Of a stretch of DNA of 64,000 nucleotides, positions 1 to 9,202 are shown in pieces. The DNA lies in the NCBI GenBank assembly GCA_963723765.1, contig CAVRSD010000003.1, positions 620,001 to 684,000 on the forward strand. Reading direction: 5' to 3'. The position numbers were made by a program, and so were the translations under genes. Under the pieces are notes generated by a model, which was not told where the DNA came from, did no database searches, and saw only the letters and a program-made list of their open reading frames with translations. This DNA comes from DATBAX01 sp963723765. GTDB lineage: Bacteria > Acidobacteriota > Terriglobia > Terriglobales > Acidobacteriaceae. The first letter of the stretch is position 1, and each line of letters opens with the position of its first letter.

Positions 1-9
1 CTTAAATCA

Positions 10-1554
10 ATGGATCATTTGAAAAGGGGTTGCGGGAAAGTCTCCTTGTTGGTTTGTAGTTTTGCTCTAAGTTTTCTCCTGCTCGCTCCTGCGGGATGGA
101 CGCAGGCCCCTGGTCAGCAATCTACTGCGAACGGGGACGCCCGACCCACACAAGATCAAAAAACCACACCAGATCAAAAGACTAATGCTGCGAATAATGA
201 TGCCAAGCCTGATCAGAAGATTTCTCCCAAGCAGGCTGAAGAACTCTTCCAGGAAGTCGATCAAATTCTGCAATTTGTCAGTAAAGACACGGCGTATCCC
301 ATCAAGCATGAGGTCAAACGTCATCTTGCCAGCCGCGACGAAGTGTCGGCGTATCTGGAAAAGAGCCTGCGCGATGACAAAGACGCCAAGCGCCTGCGTC
401 GCACCGAACTGGTGTTGAAGAAGTTTGGCCTGTTGCCGCACGACTTTGATTTCGAGAAATCGATTGTGGCTTTGCTTCGTGAACAGGTCGCCGGATACTA
501 CGATCAGAAGTCCAGGACCATGAATCTGCTCGATTGGGTTCCGGCGGAGCAGCAACGTCCGGTGCTGGCGCACGAACTCACTCATGCTTTGCAGGACCAG
601 TCGTTCGGACTGAATAAATGGCTGCGCCAGAATTCTGCAGACTTAGATAAAAAGAAGGACATCACTTCCGCCGACATCGAAAAAGATGAAGCTGACGAAA
701 CGCTGGAAGCCGTAGTGGAAGGCCAGGCCGAGGCGGTCATGCTGGACTACCTGCTCGAGCCTACGGGACGTTCGGTATGGAACGCGCCGGAAGTGCTGGC
801 TGAGTTGAACGCCGACATGCTTAAGGGCGATCCTGATTCAGTGGTCTTCAGGAATGCTCCGATTTTTCTCAAGGAGTCACTGACTTTCCCTTATCGCTAT
901 GGAGTGGAATTCGTGGCGGCGATGGGGCAGGAAGGCGGCAAACCGAAAGCATTCACCGGGCTATTCAAGAATCCGCCGCGTACCACGCGCCAGATCATGG
1001 AACCGAAAACGTATCTTTCGGGAGAGCGAATTGATCCTCTGCCTGTGCCAAACTTCCGAGAGATTTTCAAGAATTATGAGCGGTTTGATGTTGGCGCGAT
1101 GGGCGAGTTCGATGTTTCCATATTGATCGATCAGTATGCCGGAACGGAGGTTTCGCGTGGTTTGTATCCCAGTTGGCGCGGCGGCTATTACTATGCTGCG
1201 CGGCTAAAGTCCGATCCACACATTGTTGATGATATTGTGATTCAGCCCTTGGGGCTGCTCTATGTTTCGCGCTGGGCTAGCGCGGAGAAGGCCGGAGAGT
1301 TTGCGGTGATTTACGCAAAATCACTGGCAAAGCGTTACCAACATGTCCAGGATGTAGCAAACGATGGCACGAAATCTCTGGCGCTTCTGGAAAAGTTGCA
1401 GCCGTGGAAAGGCAAGCGCCAGTGGTTAACCGAAGAGGGCATGGTGGTGATGAAAGTCGAAGGCGACAAAGTCCTGGTGACGGAAAGCCTGGACCCGGCT
1501 ACGACAGAACGCCTGCTGAGTGATGTGTTCACTTCCACCGTCGCAGTGGACTGA
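10..1554 (+). CDS. Secreted HExxH putative zinc metallopeptidase
   Basis: This 514-aa protein begins with an N-terminal hydrophobic stretch (about residues 10-32, ending near GWTQA) that looks like a Sec signal peptide. A low-complexity linker rich in Gln, Lys and Asp follows (residues 35-70). At about residues 188-192 it has HELTH in the context AHELTHALQDQ, and a downstream Glu in EGQAEAV (about residue 237) that could be the third zinc ligand; this is a gluzincin-like arrangement. These motifs suggest a zinc-dependent peptidase acting outside the cytoplasm. I do not recognise a named family and the substrate is unknown. Only nine bases precede the start, so promoter and upstream neighbours cannot be judged. 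The next gene is 106 bp downstream in the same direction. Confidence 0.8.
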   Translation: MDHLKRGCGKVSLLVCSFALSFLLLAPAGWTQAPGQQSTANGDARPTQDQKTTPDQKTNAANNDAKPDQKISPKQAEELFQEVDQILQFVSKDTAYPIKHEVKRHLASRDEVSAYLEKSLRDDKDAKRLRRTELVLKKFGLLPHDFDFEKSIVALLREQVAGYYDQKSRTMNLLDWVPAEQQRPVLAHELTHALQDQSFGLNKWLRQNSADLDKKKDITSADIEKDEADETLEAVVEGQAEAVMLDYLLEPTGRSVWNAPEVLAELNADMLKGDPDSVVFRNAPIFLKESLTFPYRYGVEFVAAMGQEGGKPKAFTGLFKNPPRTTRQIMEPKTYLSGERIDPLPVPNFREIFKNYERFDVGAMGEFDVSILIDQYAGTEVSRGLYPSWRGGYYYAARLKSDPHIVDDIVIQPLGLLYVSRWASAEKAGEFAVIYAKSLAKRYQHVQDVANDGTKSLALLEKLQPWKGKRQWLTEEGMVVMKVEGDKVLVTESLDPATTERLLSDVFTSTVAVD

Positions 1555-1660
1555 ATCCATGCTTAGTCTGCATGCTATCCTTTCGATCGTGTCGTCGGTA
1601 AATCCCCGTTTTGTATAATCAATGGTTCGCCACTATTCATCGAACATTTCAGGGGGATTC

Positions 1661-2527
1661 TTGGCGCAGGCGGAAATCGGGATCATCGGCGGCAGCGGGC
1701 TTTATTCCATGCCGGGGTTGAGCAATGTGCAGGAAGTCCGAACTGAGACACCGTTTGGCGATCCTTCGGATGCCTATGTCTTGGGTACACTGGAAGGGCG
1801 TAAGGTCGCGTTTCTAGCTCGGCACGGGCGCGGGCATCGCATTCTTCCCAGCGAACTGAACTTTCGCGCCAATATTTACGGATTCAAGCAATTGGGAGTG
1901 GAACGCATCGTTTCCGTTTCTGCCGTGGGATCGCTGAAGGATGAGCATAGGCCACTGGATTTCGTGATTCCAGATCAGTTCTTCGATCGCACGCGGCATC
2001 GAGTAGATACTTTTTTTGGCGACGGCATCGTGGCGCACATCTCTTTTGCCGATCCGGTCTGCGGAGAACTCGCGATTGTGGTGGAAGGTGCATGCAAGAA
2101 AGCCCGTGTGACCGGCAAGCGCGGCGGAACGTATTTGTGCATGGAAGGGCCGCAGTTTTCGACCAAGGCGGAATCGAATGTCTATCGCAGTTGGGGCATG
2201 GACGTCATTGGCATGACGAATCTGCAAGAGGCGAAACTGGCGCGCGAAGCGGAGATTTGCTATGTGACGGTTGCGATGGTCACCGATTATGACTGCTGGC
2301 ATCCGCATCATGATTCGGTCACGATCGATCAGATTGTTGCGGTGCTGCACAAGAATGCCGAGAACGCCACGAAAGTAGTACGAGAGACGATTGCCGCCAT
2401 GCCGAAAGATCGCAAATGTAAATGTGGGTCAGCTCTGGCGCACGCCATCCTCACCGAGCGAGACAAGATTCCTGCAGCAACGCGGCAAAAGCTGTCTTTG
2501 ATTGTTGGCAAATATCTCGAGAATTAG
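1661..2527 (+). CDS. mtnP: S-methyl-5'-thioadenosine / purine nucleoside phosphorylase
   Basis: This is a PNP/MTAP-family phosphorylase. These enzymes split methylthioadenosine (or a purine nucleoside) with phosphate to give adenine and a sugar 1-phosphate. Family features are the N-terminal IGIIGGSGLYSMPG, the phosphate loop ARHGRGH, LNFRANIYGFKQLGV, MEGPQFSTKAES and the MTNLQEAKLAREAEI segment. An in-frame ATG lies at 1622, but the family homology begins just after a TTG at 1661. That TTG is preceded at five bases by AGGGGG (1651-1656), a good ribosome binding site, so I choose the TTG start (288 aa). The frame extends as far as LIVGKYLEN. A PfkB kinase follows 12 bp later. Substrate choice between MTA and other purine nucleosides is inferred and not certain. 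Confidence 0.88.
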   Translation: MAQAEIGIIGGSGLYSMPGLSNVQEVRTETPFGDPSDAYVLGTLEGRKVAFLARHGRGHRILPSELNFRANIYGFKQLGVERIVSVSAVGSLKDEHRPLDFVIPDQFFDRTRHRVDTFFGDGIVAHISFADPVCGELAIVVEGACKKARVTGKRGGTYLCMEGPQFSTKAESNVYRSWGMDVIGMTNLQEAKLAREAEICYVTVAMVTDYDCWHPHHDSVTIDQIVAVLHKNAENATKVVRETIAAMPKDRKCKCGSALAHAILTERDKIPAATRQKLSLIVGKYLEN

Positions 2528-2539
2528 GACTCATATTTC

Positions 2540-3463
2540 ATGAGCATTTTAGTGGTTGGGTCGGTAGCATTCGATGACGTCACGTCGCCTTCGGGGACAG
2601 TCAAGAATATCCTTGGTGGCGCAGCCACGTATTTCTCGCTGGCAGCCAGTTATTTCACGCAGGTGCGCGTGGTCGCCGTGGTCGGCGAGGACTTCGGCGC
2701 CGAGCAGGAAGCAGTTTTCACCAAACGCAAGATCGACATTCGCGGCATTGAACATGCCAAGGGGAAGACTTTTCGCTGGGGCGGAAATTACAGCGAGAAC
2801 CTGAACGAAGCGAAGACAACTTTCACCGACTTGAATGTTTTTGAGAGCTTTCAGCCGCAGATTCCCAAAGAGTATGCCGACACCGAGTTTCTGTTTCTGG
2901 CGAACATTCAACCGACTTTGCAGGCCAATGTACGGCGCAGCATGAACGGCGTCCGGCTCACCGGCTGCGATACCATGAATTACTGGATTCAGGGCTCGCG
3001 CGATGAGCTGGCCAAAACCCTGAAACTGGTGAATGTGTTGTTGATCAACGATACCGAAGTAAAAATGCTGGCTCATGAAACCAACTTGCCGCGAGCCGCG
3101 CTGAAAGTCCTGGCCATGGGGCCGCAAGCACTCGTCATAAAACATGGCGAGTATGGCGCCACGATTTTCTTTCGCGAAGGAGCATTCGGGATTGGACGGC
3201 ATCCCTTTCGCGCGCCCACTCTTCCCATCGAGGAAGTGAAAGATCCCACCGGCGCCGGCGATTCCTTTGCCGGAGGATTTATGGGCTATATTGCCTCGCA
3301 GGAAACCTTGAATCGCGAAGTGTTAAAGCGGGCATTGTTTTACGGCGGCGTGATGGGATCGTTTGCCGTGGAGCGGTTTGGGACGGAGCGGTTGCAGTCG
3401 CTTACCCGCGAAGAAATTGACGCACGATTTCAAGTCTTCCGCGAACTCACCCACCTGGAATGA
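2540..3463 (+). CDS. PfkB-family sugar/nucleoside kinase
   Basis: A 307-aa ribokinase-like (PfkB) kinase. It has the N-terminal GG motif region (ILGGAATYFSLAASYF, about residues 24-40) and the C-terminal signature DPTGAGDSFAGGFMGY (about residues 236-251), which contains the anion hole and the catalytic Asp of GAGD. PfkB enzymes transfer phosphate from ATP to a sugar or nucleoside hydroxyl. It starts 12 bp after the phosphorylase and its stop overlaps the next start in an ATGA, so the three are probably co-transcribed. The neighbour suggests a nucleoside or ribose salvage substrate such as adenosine or ribose, but the sequence alone does not fix it. Confidence 0.85.
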   Translation: MSILVVGSVAFDDVTSPSGTVKNILGGAATYFSLAASYFTQVRVVAVVGEDFGAEQEAVFTKRKIDIRGIEHAKGKTFRWGGNYSENLNEAKTTFTDLNVFESFQPQIPKEYADTEFLFLANIQPTLQANVRRSMNGVRLTGCDTMNYWIQGSRDELAKTLKLVNVLLINDTEVKMLAHETNLPRAALKVLAMGPQALVIKHGEYGATIFFREGAFGIGRHPFRAPTLPIEEVKDPTGAGDSFAGGFMGYIASQETLNREVLKRALFYGGVMGSFAVERFGTERLQSLTREEIDARFQVFRELTHLE

Positions 3464-5130
3464 AATCTCCTGCCACGCGCCGCTGGGACCGCGAGACTAT
3501 TTTGGTGGCGCAACTCGCGGCCTTCATTTCGCTTTTGGCCTTCCTGTTCTATCTTCGCCACGGGGACGTCCTGCTCTATGGCGATGCAGTTGCGCATACC
3601 AATATTGCCCGCCGGGTCTTCGATTCGCGAACTCCTGGATTGCTGCAACTGGGCACGGTATGGCTTCCTCTGCCGCATCTGTTCATGATTCCTTTCGTGA
3701 TCAATAACTGGATGTGGCAAAGCGGAGTTGGCGCGTCTATTCCTTCTTTGATCGCCTACATTCTGGGAACGGTCGGCATTTTCCGTCTGGTTCGTGGAGT
3801 ATTGAGTTTCCATTCAGAGCCTACTGTTTCGGTGAGAGTTGCCGCCTGGTTTACAGCCGGGATTTATGCCGCGAATCCAAACCTGATTTACATACAGACC
3901 ACGGCTATGACGGAGCCGCTGTATTTGGCGCTATTTATTTGGGCGGTGGTGCACTTCAGTGAATTCGTGCAGGAGGCTTCGGCAGAAGGCAACGTCGAGA
4001 GGAATTGGGCAGCGGCAGCTTCATCTTTGGTGAAGTGTGGCTTTTGTGTGGCGGGAGCCTGCCTTACGCGTTATGACGGATGGTTCCTCGCAGCGACCTT
4101 GTGCGTGGCTGCATTTGTGGTCGTGCTTCGTTTACCGCGCGATGGGAAAGTGTTGCGCATCGCCTTCGTGAAGTTTGTTCTCCTCGCCGCCATCGCTCCT
4201 GTTTTCTGGATTACCTACAACGCTATCGTCTATAAAAATCCACTGGAATTTTCCAATGGCCCGTATTCGGCGAGGGGCATCGAATTAAAGACCTCGGTTG
4301 CTGGTTCTCCACCGCACCCCGGCACGAATGACTTGATCGAATCAGCGAATTATTTTGTGAAGTCTGGCGAGCTGAATGTAGCGAACGGGAACTGGGGCAG
4401 GTTCTGGGTGTTGGCGTTGCTGCTGGGGATCGTGACTGCGATCAGTTCCGCTCCGAAGCTTTGGCCGCTGCTGCTGCTGGCGGTTCCTTTGCCGTTCTAT
4501 ATGCTTTCCATCGCGTACGGAGGGGTACCGATTTTCATCCCCACCTGGTGGCCATACACCCGGTATAACGTACGTTATGGTCTGGAGGTTCTCCCAGCTC
4601 TTGCCGTGTTCGTGGCGCTGGCTGGGTATTTCATCGCGAATCGGCTTCCAGGTGCCAGGCGCAAGGCTGCGATATTAGGCGCCTTCGCTGTTCTTGTGAT
4701 CGGGAGCTATGCATTCCTCTGGCAAGACCCGATTTGCTATCAGGAAGCGTGGATCAATTCTCGAACCCGCACCGCTCTGGAGGCTGAGCTGGCCTCGACT
4801 CTAAAGAAACTTCCCCGTGATGCCAGCATTCTTATGTATCTGGGAGACCACGTCGGTGCGCTGCAGAAGGCGGGCATTCCCCTGCGGCGGGTGATCAATG
4901 AAGGGAACCATCGCACCTGGGTGCAGCCTACGGACCCTGACGGTTTGTGGGAGCGGGCTTTGGAGAATCCAGGGGCCTACGCCGATTATGTGATTGCGTC
5001 CAATGGTGACCAGGTTTCTCTCCATGTGCAGAAACGGCAACTCACCACCCTCGCAGTCATCCATGTCTCCGGACAGCCGCCCGTCACCCTATATTGGGCG
5101 CATCCGTCGCAAGATCCGATGCCCCGGTAA
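3460..5130 (+). CDS. Polytopic membrane glycosyltransferase-like protein (ArnT/PMT-like)
   Basis: A 556-aa integral membrane protein with many hydrophobic segments and a soluble C-terminal part (about residues 430-556). The first luminal loop carries GDAVAHTNIARRVFDS just after TM1, matching the acidic motif region of GT-C fold enzymes that use polyprenyl-phosphate sugars. It also has NPNLIYIQTTAMTEPLYLALF and a WWPYTRYNVRYGLEVLPALAVF loop, as in dolichyl-phosphate-mannose mannosyltransferase-like proteins. The likely role is transfer of a lipid-linked sugar outside the inner membrane; donor and acceptor are unknown. It overlaps the PfkB stop by four bases (ATGA), indicating translational coupling. 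Confidence 0.72.
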   Translation: MKSPATRRWDRETILVAQLAAFISLLAFLFYLRHGDVLLYGDAVAHTNIARRVFDSRTPGLLQLGTVWLPLPHLFMIPFVINNWMWQSGVGASIPSLIAYILGTVGIFRLVRGVLSFHSEPTVSVRVAAWFTAGIYAANPNLIYIQTTAMTEPLYLALFIWAVVHFSEFVQEASAEGNVERNWAAAASSLVKCGFCVAGACLTRYDGWFLAATLCVAAFVVVLRLPRDGKVLRIAFVKFVLLAAIAPVFWITYNAIVYKNPLEFSNGPYSARGIELKTSVAGSPPHPGTNDLIESANYFVKSGELNVANGNWGRFWVLALLLGIVTAISSAPKLWPLLLLAVPLPFYMLSIAYGGVPIFIPTWWPYTRYNVRYGLEVLPALAVFVALAGYFIANRLPGARRKAAILGAFAVLVIGSYAFLWQDPICYQEAWINSRTRTALEAELASTLKKLPRDASILMYLGDHVGALQKAGIPLRRVINEGNHRTWVQPTDPDGLWERALENPGAYADYVIASNGDQVSLHVQKRQLTTLAVIHVSGQPPVTLYWAHPSQDPMPR

Positions 5131-5211
5131 TCAGACACGTTAACCGGCGCGGCTAGGAAGCTGTCAGGACGAGACTTTTCCGGTGATAAAATCCAGCCAA
5201 CTCACGCTCGC

Positions 5212-5919
5212 ATGCCTAGCTTGCACCATATTTACGATCTCCTGGCTCCAGAGACCTCTTTCATGAGGGCCTCGCTGGCGCGTTTGATTTTAGCGGCGGT
5301 TCTGGGTGGAGCGATCGGATTAGAGCGAGAGCTCAAGCATCGGCCCGCCGGGCTGCGCACAAATCTTTTCATCTGTTTGGGAGCGGCCATGTTTACGCTC
5401 TTGTCGGATGAACTGGCGGTCGAGCACATCGGCGACCACACTCGTATAGCAGCGCAGATTATTCCGGGAATTGGCTTTATTGGCGCGGGCTCCATCCTTC
5501 ACAATAAGGGCGATCTGGTCACCGGCATTACTTCGGCGGCGACTCTGTTCGTGGTGGCTTCAGTCGGTATGGCCGTGGGCGGTGGGCTTTATCTCACTTC
5601 AATTTTTGCCACGGCGCTCATTCTTCTTTGTCTTTACCTTCTTGGAGTCGCAGAACAGAAGTTCAGTTTGAAGGTGGGCTTCAATACCTACGAAGTCACG
5701 GGCAGCAATGCAGGTGACATTACGGCTGAGGTCAATCGGCTTCTGGAGTGCATCCATTCCATTCCGCAAAATGTGCAAGTGGCGCCTACCCGGCAGCATG
5801 TGCGGGTGCAGTTCGATGTAGAGGGCACAAGCAACGAGCAGCACCAGTTCCTGCATGCCCTGCGTCAATCTTCTTTACTCGAAACTGTTGCACCACTCGG
5901 TCCGGTACAAATGGAATGA
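5212..5919 (+). CDS. MgtC/SapB-family membrane protein
   Basis: A 235-aa protein with the MgtC family core: the conserved GGAIGLERELKHRPAGLRTN stretch (about residues 26-45), then a Gly-rich hydrophobic region (AAQIIPGIGFIGAGSIL) and about four or five membrane segments. It ends in a soluble domain of some 85 residues, as in longer MgtC homologues with an ACT-like tail. MgtC proteins help cells cope with low magnesium and acid stress, and in Salmonella MgtC modulates the F1F0 ATPase; the role here is inferred from family only. No Mg-sensing leader was recognised upstream. dapF follows eight bases after the stop. Confidence 0.82.
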   Translation: MPSLHHIYDLLAPETSFMRASLARLILAAVLGGAIGLERELKHRPAGLRTNLFICLGAAMFTLLSDELAVEHIGDHTRIAAQIIPGIGFIGAGSILHNKGDLVTGITSAATLFVVASVGMAVGGGLYLTSIFATALILLCLYLLGVAEQKFSLKVGFNTYEVTGSNAGDITAEVNRLLECIHSIPQNVQVAPTRQHVRVQFDVEGTSNEQHQFLHALRQSSLLETVAPLGPVQME

Positions 5920-5926
5920 GCCTGCC

Positions 5927-6727
5927 GTGAGTGTGATCCCCTTTGTTAAAGCGAGTGCTTGCGGCAACGACTTCCTCATCATTGATGGCAGCATTCTGGA
6001 TGCCGACGATACTTCTGCCGACCTGGCTGCTTTCAGTCGCAAGATTTGCGATCGACACAACGGCGTCGGCGCCGATGGGGTGGAGTGGCTATTTCCCTCA
6101 ACAAATGCTGACGCGTACGCGCGCCTGTTTAACGCCGATGGATCGGAAGCGGAAATTTCCGGCAATGGTACCCGCTGTGTGGCCGCGTATGTCTGCTCCG
6201 AGCAGAACAAGGAAAAGATTGTGATTCAAACCGGAGCCGGCTTGAAAACTTGTATGCTCACTTCACGTAGCGAAATGCAATATGAGTTCGAGACGGACAT
6301 GGGGGCGCCTGAAGTTGACGATGAATTTTCGCTGAAACTTAATTCAGGGGAGGTCCGCGGGGTTCCGGTTTCGATGGGGAATCCACACTTTGTGGTTTTC
6401 GTCGATGAATTTGCCGCCGACTGGCAAATACAGGCGGCGGAAATCCAGCGTTCTTCACACTTCAAGCAAGGGATTAATATTGAGCTGGTACTGATTGAGG
6501 ACAAACATAATATCGATGTCAGATTCTTTGAGCGTGGAGTCGGAGAAACCCAGTCCTCAGGAACCGGGTCTTGCGCCTCGGCAGTCGCCGCTATTTTTAC
6601 GAAAAGGACCGAGTCATCCGTGCAAGTGCATGCGCCGGGTGGAGTTCAGGTTGCGCGCTGGCAGGAGAACGAAGTGTTCTTGCGTGGTCCGGCACGATTA
6701 GTTTGCAGGGGAGAATTTTTCGTCTAG
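5927..6727 (+). CDS. dapF: Diaminopimelate epimerase
   Basis: DapF interconverts LL- and meso-diaminopimelate, giving the cross-linking residue of peptidoglycan and the precursor of lysine. The two catalytic cysteines are visible in NGTRCVAAYVC (about residue 70 after the chosen start) and in SSGTGSCASAVAAIF near the C-terminus. The N-terminal SACGNDFLIID and the MGNPHFVVFVDE motif are also typical. The frame opens at an ATG at 5855 inside mgtC, but homology begins at VIPFVKASACGND, so I choose the GTG at 5927, seven bases after the mgtC stop, giving 266 aa (family about 270-280). The GTG at 5933 is an alternative. The following murein-recycling genes fit this function. Confidence 0.93.
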   Translation: MSVIPFVKASACGNDFLIIDGSILDADDTSADLAAFSRKICDRHNGVGADGVEWLFPSTNADAYARLFNADGSEAEISGNGTRCVAAYVCSEQNKEKIVIQTGAGLKTCMLTSRSEMQYEFETDMGAPEVDDEFSLKLNSGEVRGVPVSMGNPHFVVFVDEFAADWQIQAAEIQRSSHFKQGINIELVLIEDKHNIDVRFFERGVGETQSSGTGSCASAVAAIFTKRTESSVQVHAPGGVQVARWQENEVFLRGPARLVCRGEFFV

Positions 6728-6777
6728 TCTTTGCATTAACCATTCATTCGCCATTCTTGCTTAGAATTTGAATAAAG

Positions 6778-7737
6778 ATGCCGCCCACTCCCCCGAACCC
6801 GCGTATCAAACCTCCGGCCCTCCGGCGCGGTGACACGATTGGTATTGTTGCTCCGGCGAGCAATATCAAAAGAGATTTGCTGGAAGCAGGATGCGAGAGG
6901 CTGCGCGGGTTAGGGTACAAGACGTTCTACTTCGATTCCATTTTTGAGCAGGATCTATATTTTGCCGGCTCGGCTGAGCGACGCGCGCGCGAACTGGAAG
7001 AGATGTTCGTGCGCGACGATGTGCGTGCAATTATTTGTGCGCGCGGCGGGTACGGTTCGAATTACCTTCTGGAAGCGCTGGACATAAGAAAGATTGCGGC
7101 CCATCCAAAAATATTTGCCGGATACAGCGATCTCACTACGCTGCTGACTTATTTTGCAGACACCGCTGGATTTGTGACGTTCCATGCTCCCATGGTGACG
7201 AAAGATTTCGCCAGTCCCGATGGCGTGGAAATGGCTTCGTGGGAATCCGCTCTGGGTGGGCAGTCCAAGTGGTCGATCAACATGGGTGCGGAGTCTGGAG
7301 CCCGGTCGCTGGTGGAGGGATCTGGCGAGGGCATTTTATACGGCGGATGCCTTTCCATGCTGGTAGCTTCGTTGGGCACGCCGTACGAAATTCAAACGAA
7401 GGACACGATTCTTTTTATTGAAGATATCGCAGCCAAGCCATTTCAGATTGATCGCATGTTAATGCAATTAAAGCTGGCTGGAAAACTGGCTGACGTGCGC
7501 GGCTTGATCTTTGGTGAAATGATCGATTGCACCCAGCATAAGAACCAAGCCTACACCCTCGAAGAAGTCATACTACGCATCGTTGGTAATCTGGGTGTGC
7601 CGGTTGTTTATGGTCTGCGCTCCGGGCACGTCTCGCGGCAGAATGTGACGCTTCCGATAGGTGTACGGGCTGCATTGAAAGTGAAGAGCGGAGAAATGAC
7701 CTTTAAGATTGTGGAAGCGGCGACAGTCGGCTCATGA
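6778..7737 (+). CDS. ldcA: LD-carboxypeptidase (peptidase family S66)
   Basis: This 319-aa protein belongs to serine peptidase family S66, whose LdcA members remove D-Ala from murein tetrapeptides in the cytoplasm during cell-wall recycling. The nucleophile lies in ARGGYGSNYLL (Ser about residue 92), the catalytic Glu in LFIEDIAAKPFQIDRML (about residue 220), and the His in GLRSGHVSRQNVTLPIG (about residue 288). The MccF immunity-type members of S66 look similar, but the next gene, mpl, uses the tripeptide product of LdcA, which supports the recycling role. It lies 50 bp after dapF and 16 bp before mpl. Confidence 0.9.
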   Translation: MPPTPPNPRIKPPALRRGDTIGIVAPASNIKRDLLEAGCERLRGLGYKTFYFDSIFEQDLYFAGSAERRARELEEMFVRDDVRAIICARGGYGSNYLLEALDIRKIAAHPKIFAGYSDLTTLLTYFADTAGFVTFHAPMVTKDFASPDGVEMASWESALGGQSKWSINMGAESGARSLVEGSGEGILYGGCLSMLVASLGTPYEIQTKDTILFIEDIAAKPFQIDRMLMQLKLAGKLADVRGLIFGEMIDCTQHKNQAYTLEEVILRIVGNLGVPVVYGLRSGHVSRQNVTLPIGVRAALKVKSGEMTFKIVEAATVGS

Positions 7738-7753
7738 AATTACAGCGTAAAAA

Positions 7754-9202
7754 ATGAAAGCGACAAAACACATTCATCTGATTGGAATCTGTGGCACGGC
7801 CATGGCGTCGTTGGCTGGAATGCTGCAGCAGCGCGGCTTCCGTGTAAGCGGTTCAGATGCTGCTGCTTACCCGCCGATGTCGGACTTTCTCTTATCGCTG
7901 GGTGTCTCGGTGGCGCAACCGTTCGCGGAACAGAATCTCGAACCGCGTCCTGATCTGGTGGTTGTGGGGAATGCTATCTCGCGCGGCAATCCCGAACTTG
8001 AACATGTGCTTGACCAGCGCATTCCATTTTGTTCGTTGCCGCAGATTTTGCATGATGAATTCCTCGTAGGCAAAGAAGTGTTGGTTGTTGCCGGAACCCA
8101 TGGCAAAACCACCACGACTTCCATGTTGGCCTGGATATTTGATTCGGCTGGACTGCAACCGTCATTTTTGATCGGCGGGATTGCGGAAAACTTTGGCAGC
8201 AGTTTTCAACTGGGACAGGGCAAGCATTTCATTCTGGAAGGCGACGAGTACGATACCGCGTTCTTCGACAAAGGCCCCAAATTCCTGCACTACTTTCCAG
8301 ACGCGGTGATTCTGACCTCGGTGGAATTCGACCACGCCGATATTTACAAAGATCTCGACGCGGTCGAGACGGCGTTCAAGCGCCTGGTAAATCTGGTCCC
8401 TCGCCGAGGGCGCATCATTGGCCTCGATACCGGCGAGAGTATCGAACGTTGTCTGGCAAAAGCATTTTGCCCAGTGGAACGATACGGTTCAAGCTCAAAG
8501 GCGACCTGGCAGATCACGAATCTCCAGTTGCGGCCGGCGCGTACTACCTGGTCATTGCTTCACAACGGCAAGCCGTGGGCTGACTTCGAATTCGCGTTGG
8601 GCGGCGAGTACAACGTGTGCAACGCCACGGCGGCCGCCGCGATGGCCGCGGGATGTGGGATACCCAAAGAGCAGATCGTGGCCGCGTTGAAAAGCTTTAA
8701 GAGTGTAAAGCGGCGGCTGGAAGTTCGGGCCGAGGTGAACGGCGTTACTGTGATTGATGATTTTGCGCATCATCCCACGGCGATCTCCGGAACTCTGACC
8801 GCCTTGCGGGCACTGTATCCGGAGGCACGACTTTGGGTGATCCTCGAGCCGCGCTCGAACACGCTACGGCGAAATGTATTTCAGAATGCCTTGGCAGAAA
8901 GCTTGGCGCTCGCCGATGAGATTGTCGTAGCCAATGTGTTTAAGTCCGAAGCAATCCCGGAAAATGAGCGACTGGATTTGATTGCCGTTACCAAGCAGAT
9001 TGAAAAATATGGCCACCGTGCGCGGATTGTCGCAGATGCCGACGCCATCGTGCAGTTAGTTGCACCAGAAATGCGGTCTGGAGATGTGGTCGCAATCCTC
9101 TCCAACGGCGGTTTTGGTGGAATCTACGAAAAGTTGCCACAACAACTGCGAAGCCTCGCAGGAAATAAACCAGTAAACGAGACGATCGAGGCCCGCCCTT
9201 GA
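7754..9202 (+). CDS. mpl: UDP-MurNAc:L-Ala-gamma-D-Glu-meso-DAP ligase
   Basis: Mpl joins recycled murein tripeptide to UDP-MurNAc using ATP, bypassing MurC/D/E. At 482 aa it has the usual length (E. coli about 457). The N-terminal Rossmann part reads HIHLIGICGTAMASLAGML, the P-loop is GTHGKTTTTSMLAW (about residues 114-127), and FDHADIYKDLDAVETAFK and DDFAHHPTAISGTL are Mur ligase signatures. The early GTAMASLAGML and the VEFDHADI segments favour Mpl over MurC. It follows the LD-carboxypeptidase closely and its stop overlaps the next start (TTGA), so all three are probably one operon. Confidence 0.93.
   Translation: MKATKHIHLIGICGTAMASLAGMLQQRGFRVSGSDAAAYPPMSDFLLSLGVSVAQPFAEQNLEPRPDLVVVGNAISRGNPELEHVLDQRIPFCSLPQILHDEFLVGKEVLVVAGTHGKTTTTSMLAWIFDSAGLQPSFLIGGIAENFGSSFQLGQGKHFILEGDEYDTAFFDKGPKFLHYFPDAVILTSVEFDHADIYKDLDAVETAFKRLVNLVPRRGRIIGLDTGESIERCLAKAFCPVERYGSSSKATWQITNLQLRPARTTWSLLHNGKPWADFEFALGGEYNVCNATAAAAMAAGCGIPKEQIVAALKSFKSVKRRLEVRAEVNGVTVIDDFAHHPTAISGTLTALRALYPEARLWVILEPRSNTLRRNVFQNALAESLALADEIVVANVFKSEAIPENERLDLIAVTKQIEKYGHRARIVADADAIVQLVAPEMRSGDVVAILSNGGFGGIYEKLPQQLRSLAGNKPVNETIEARP

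Noticed and set aside
1814..2350. Antisense frame inside the nucleoside phosphorylase gene
   Set aside because: Shadow of a well supported gene on the other strand.
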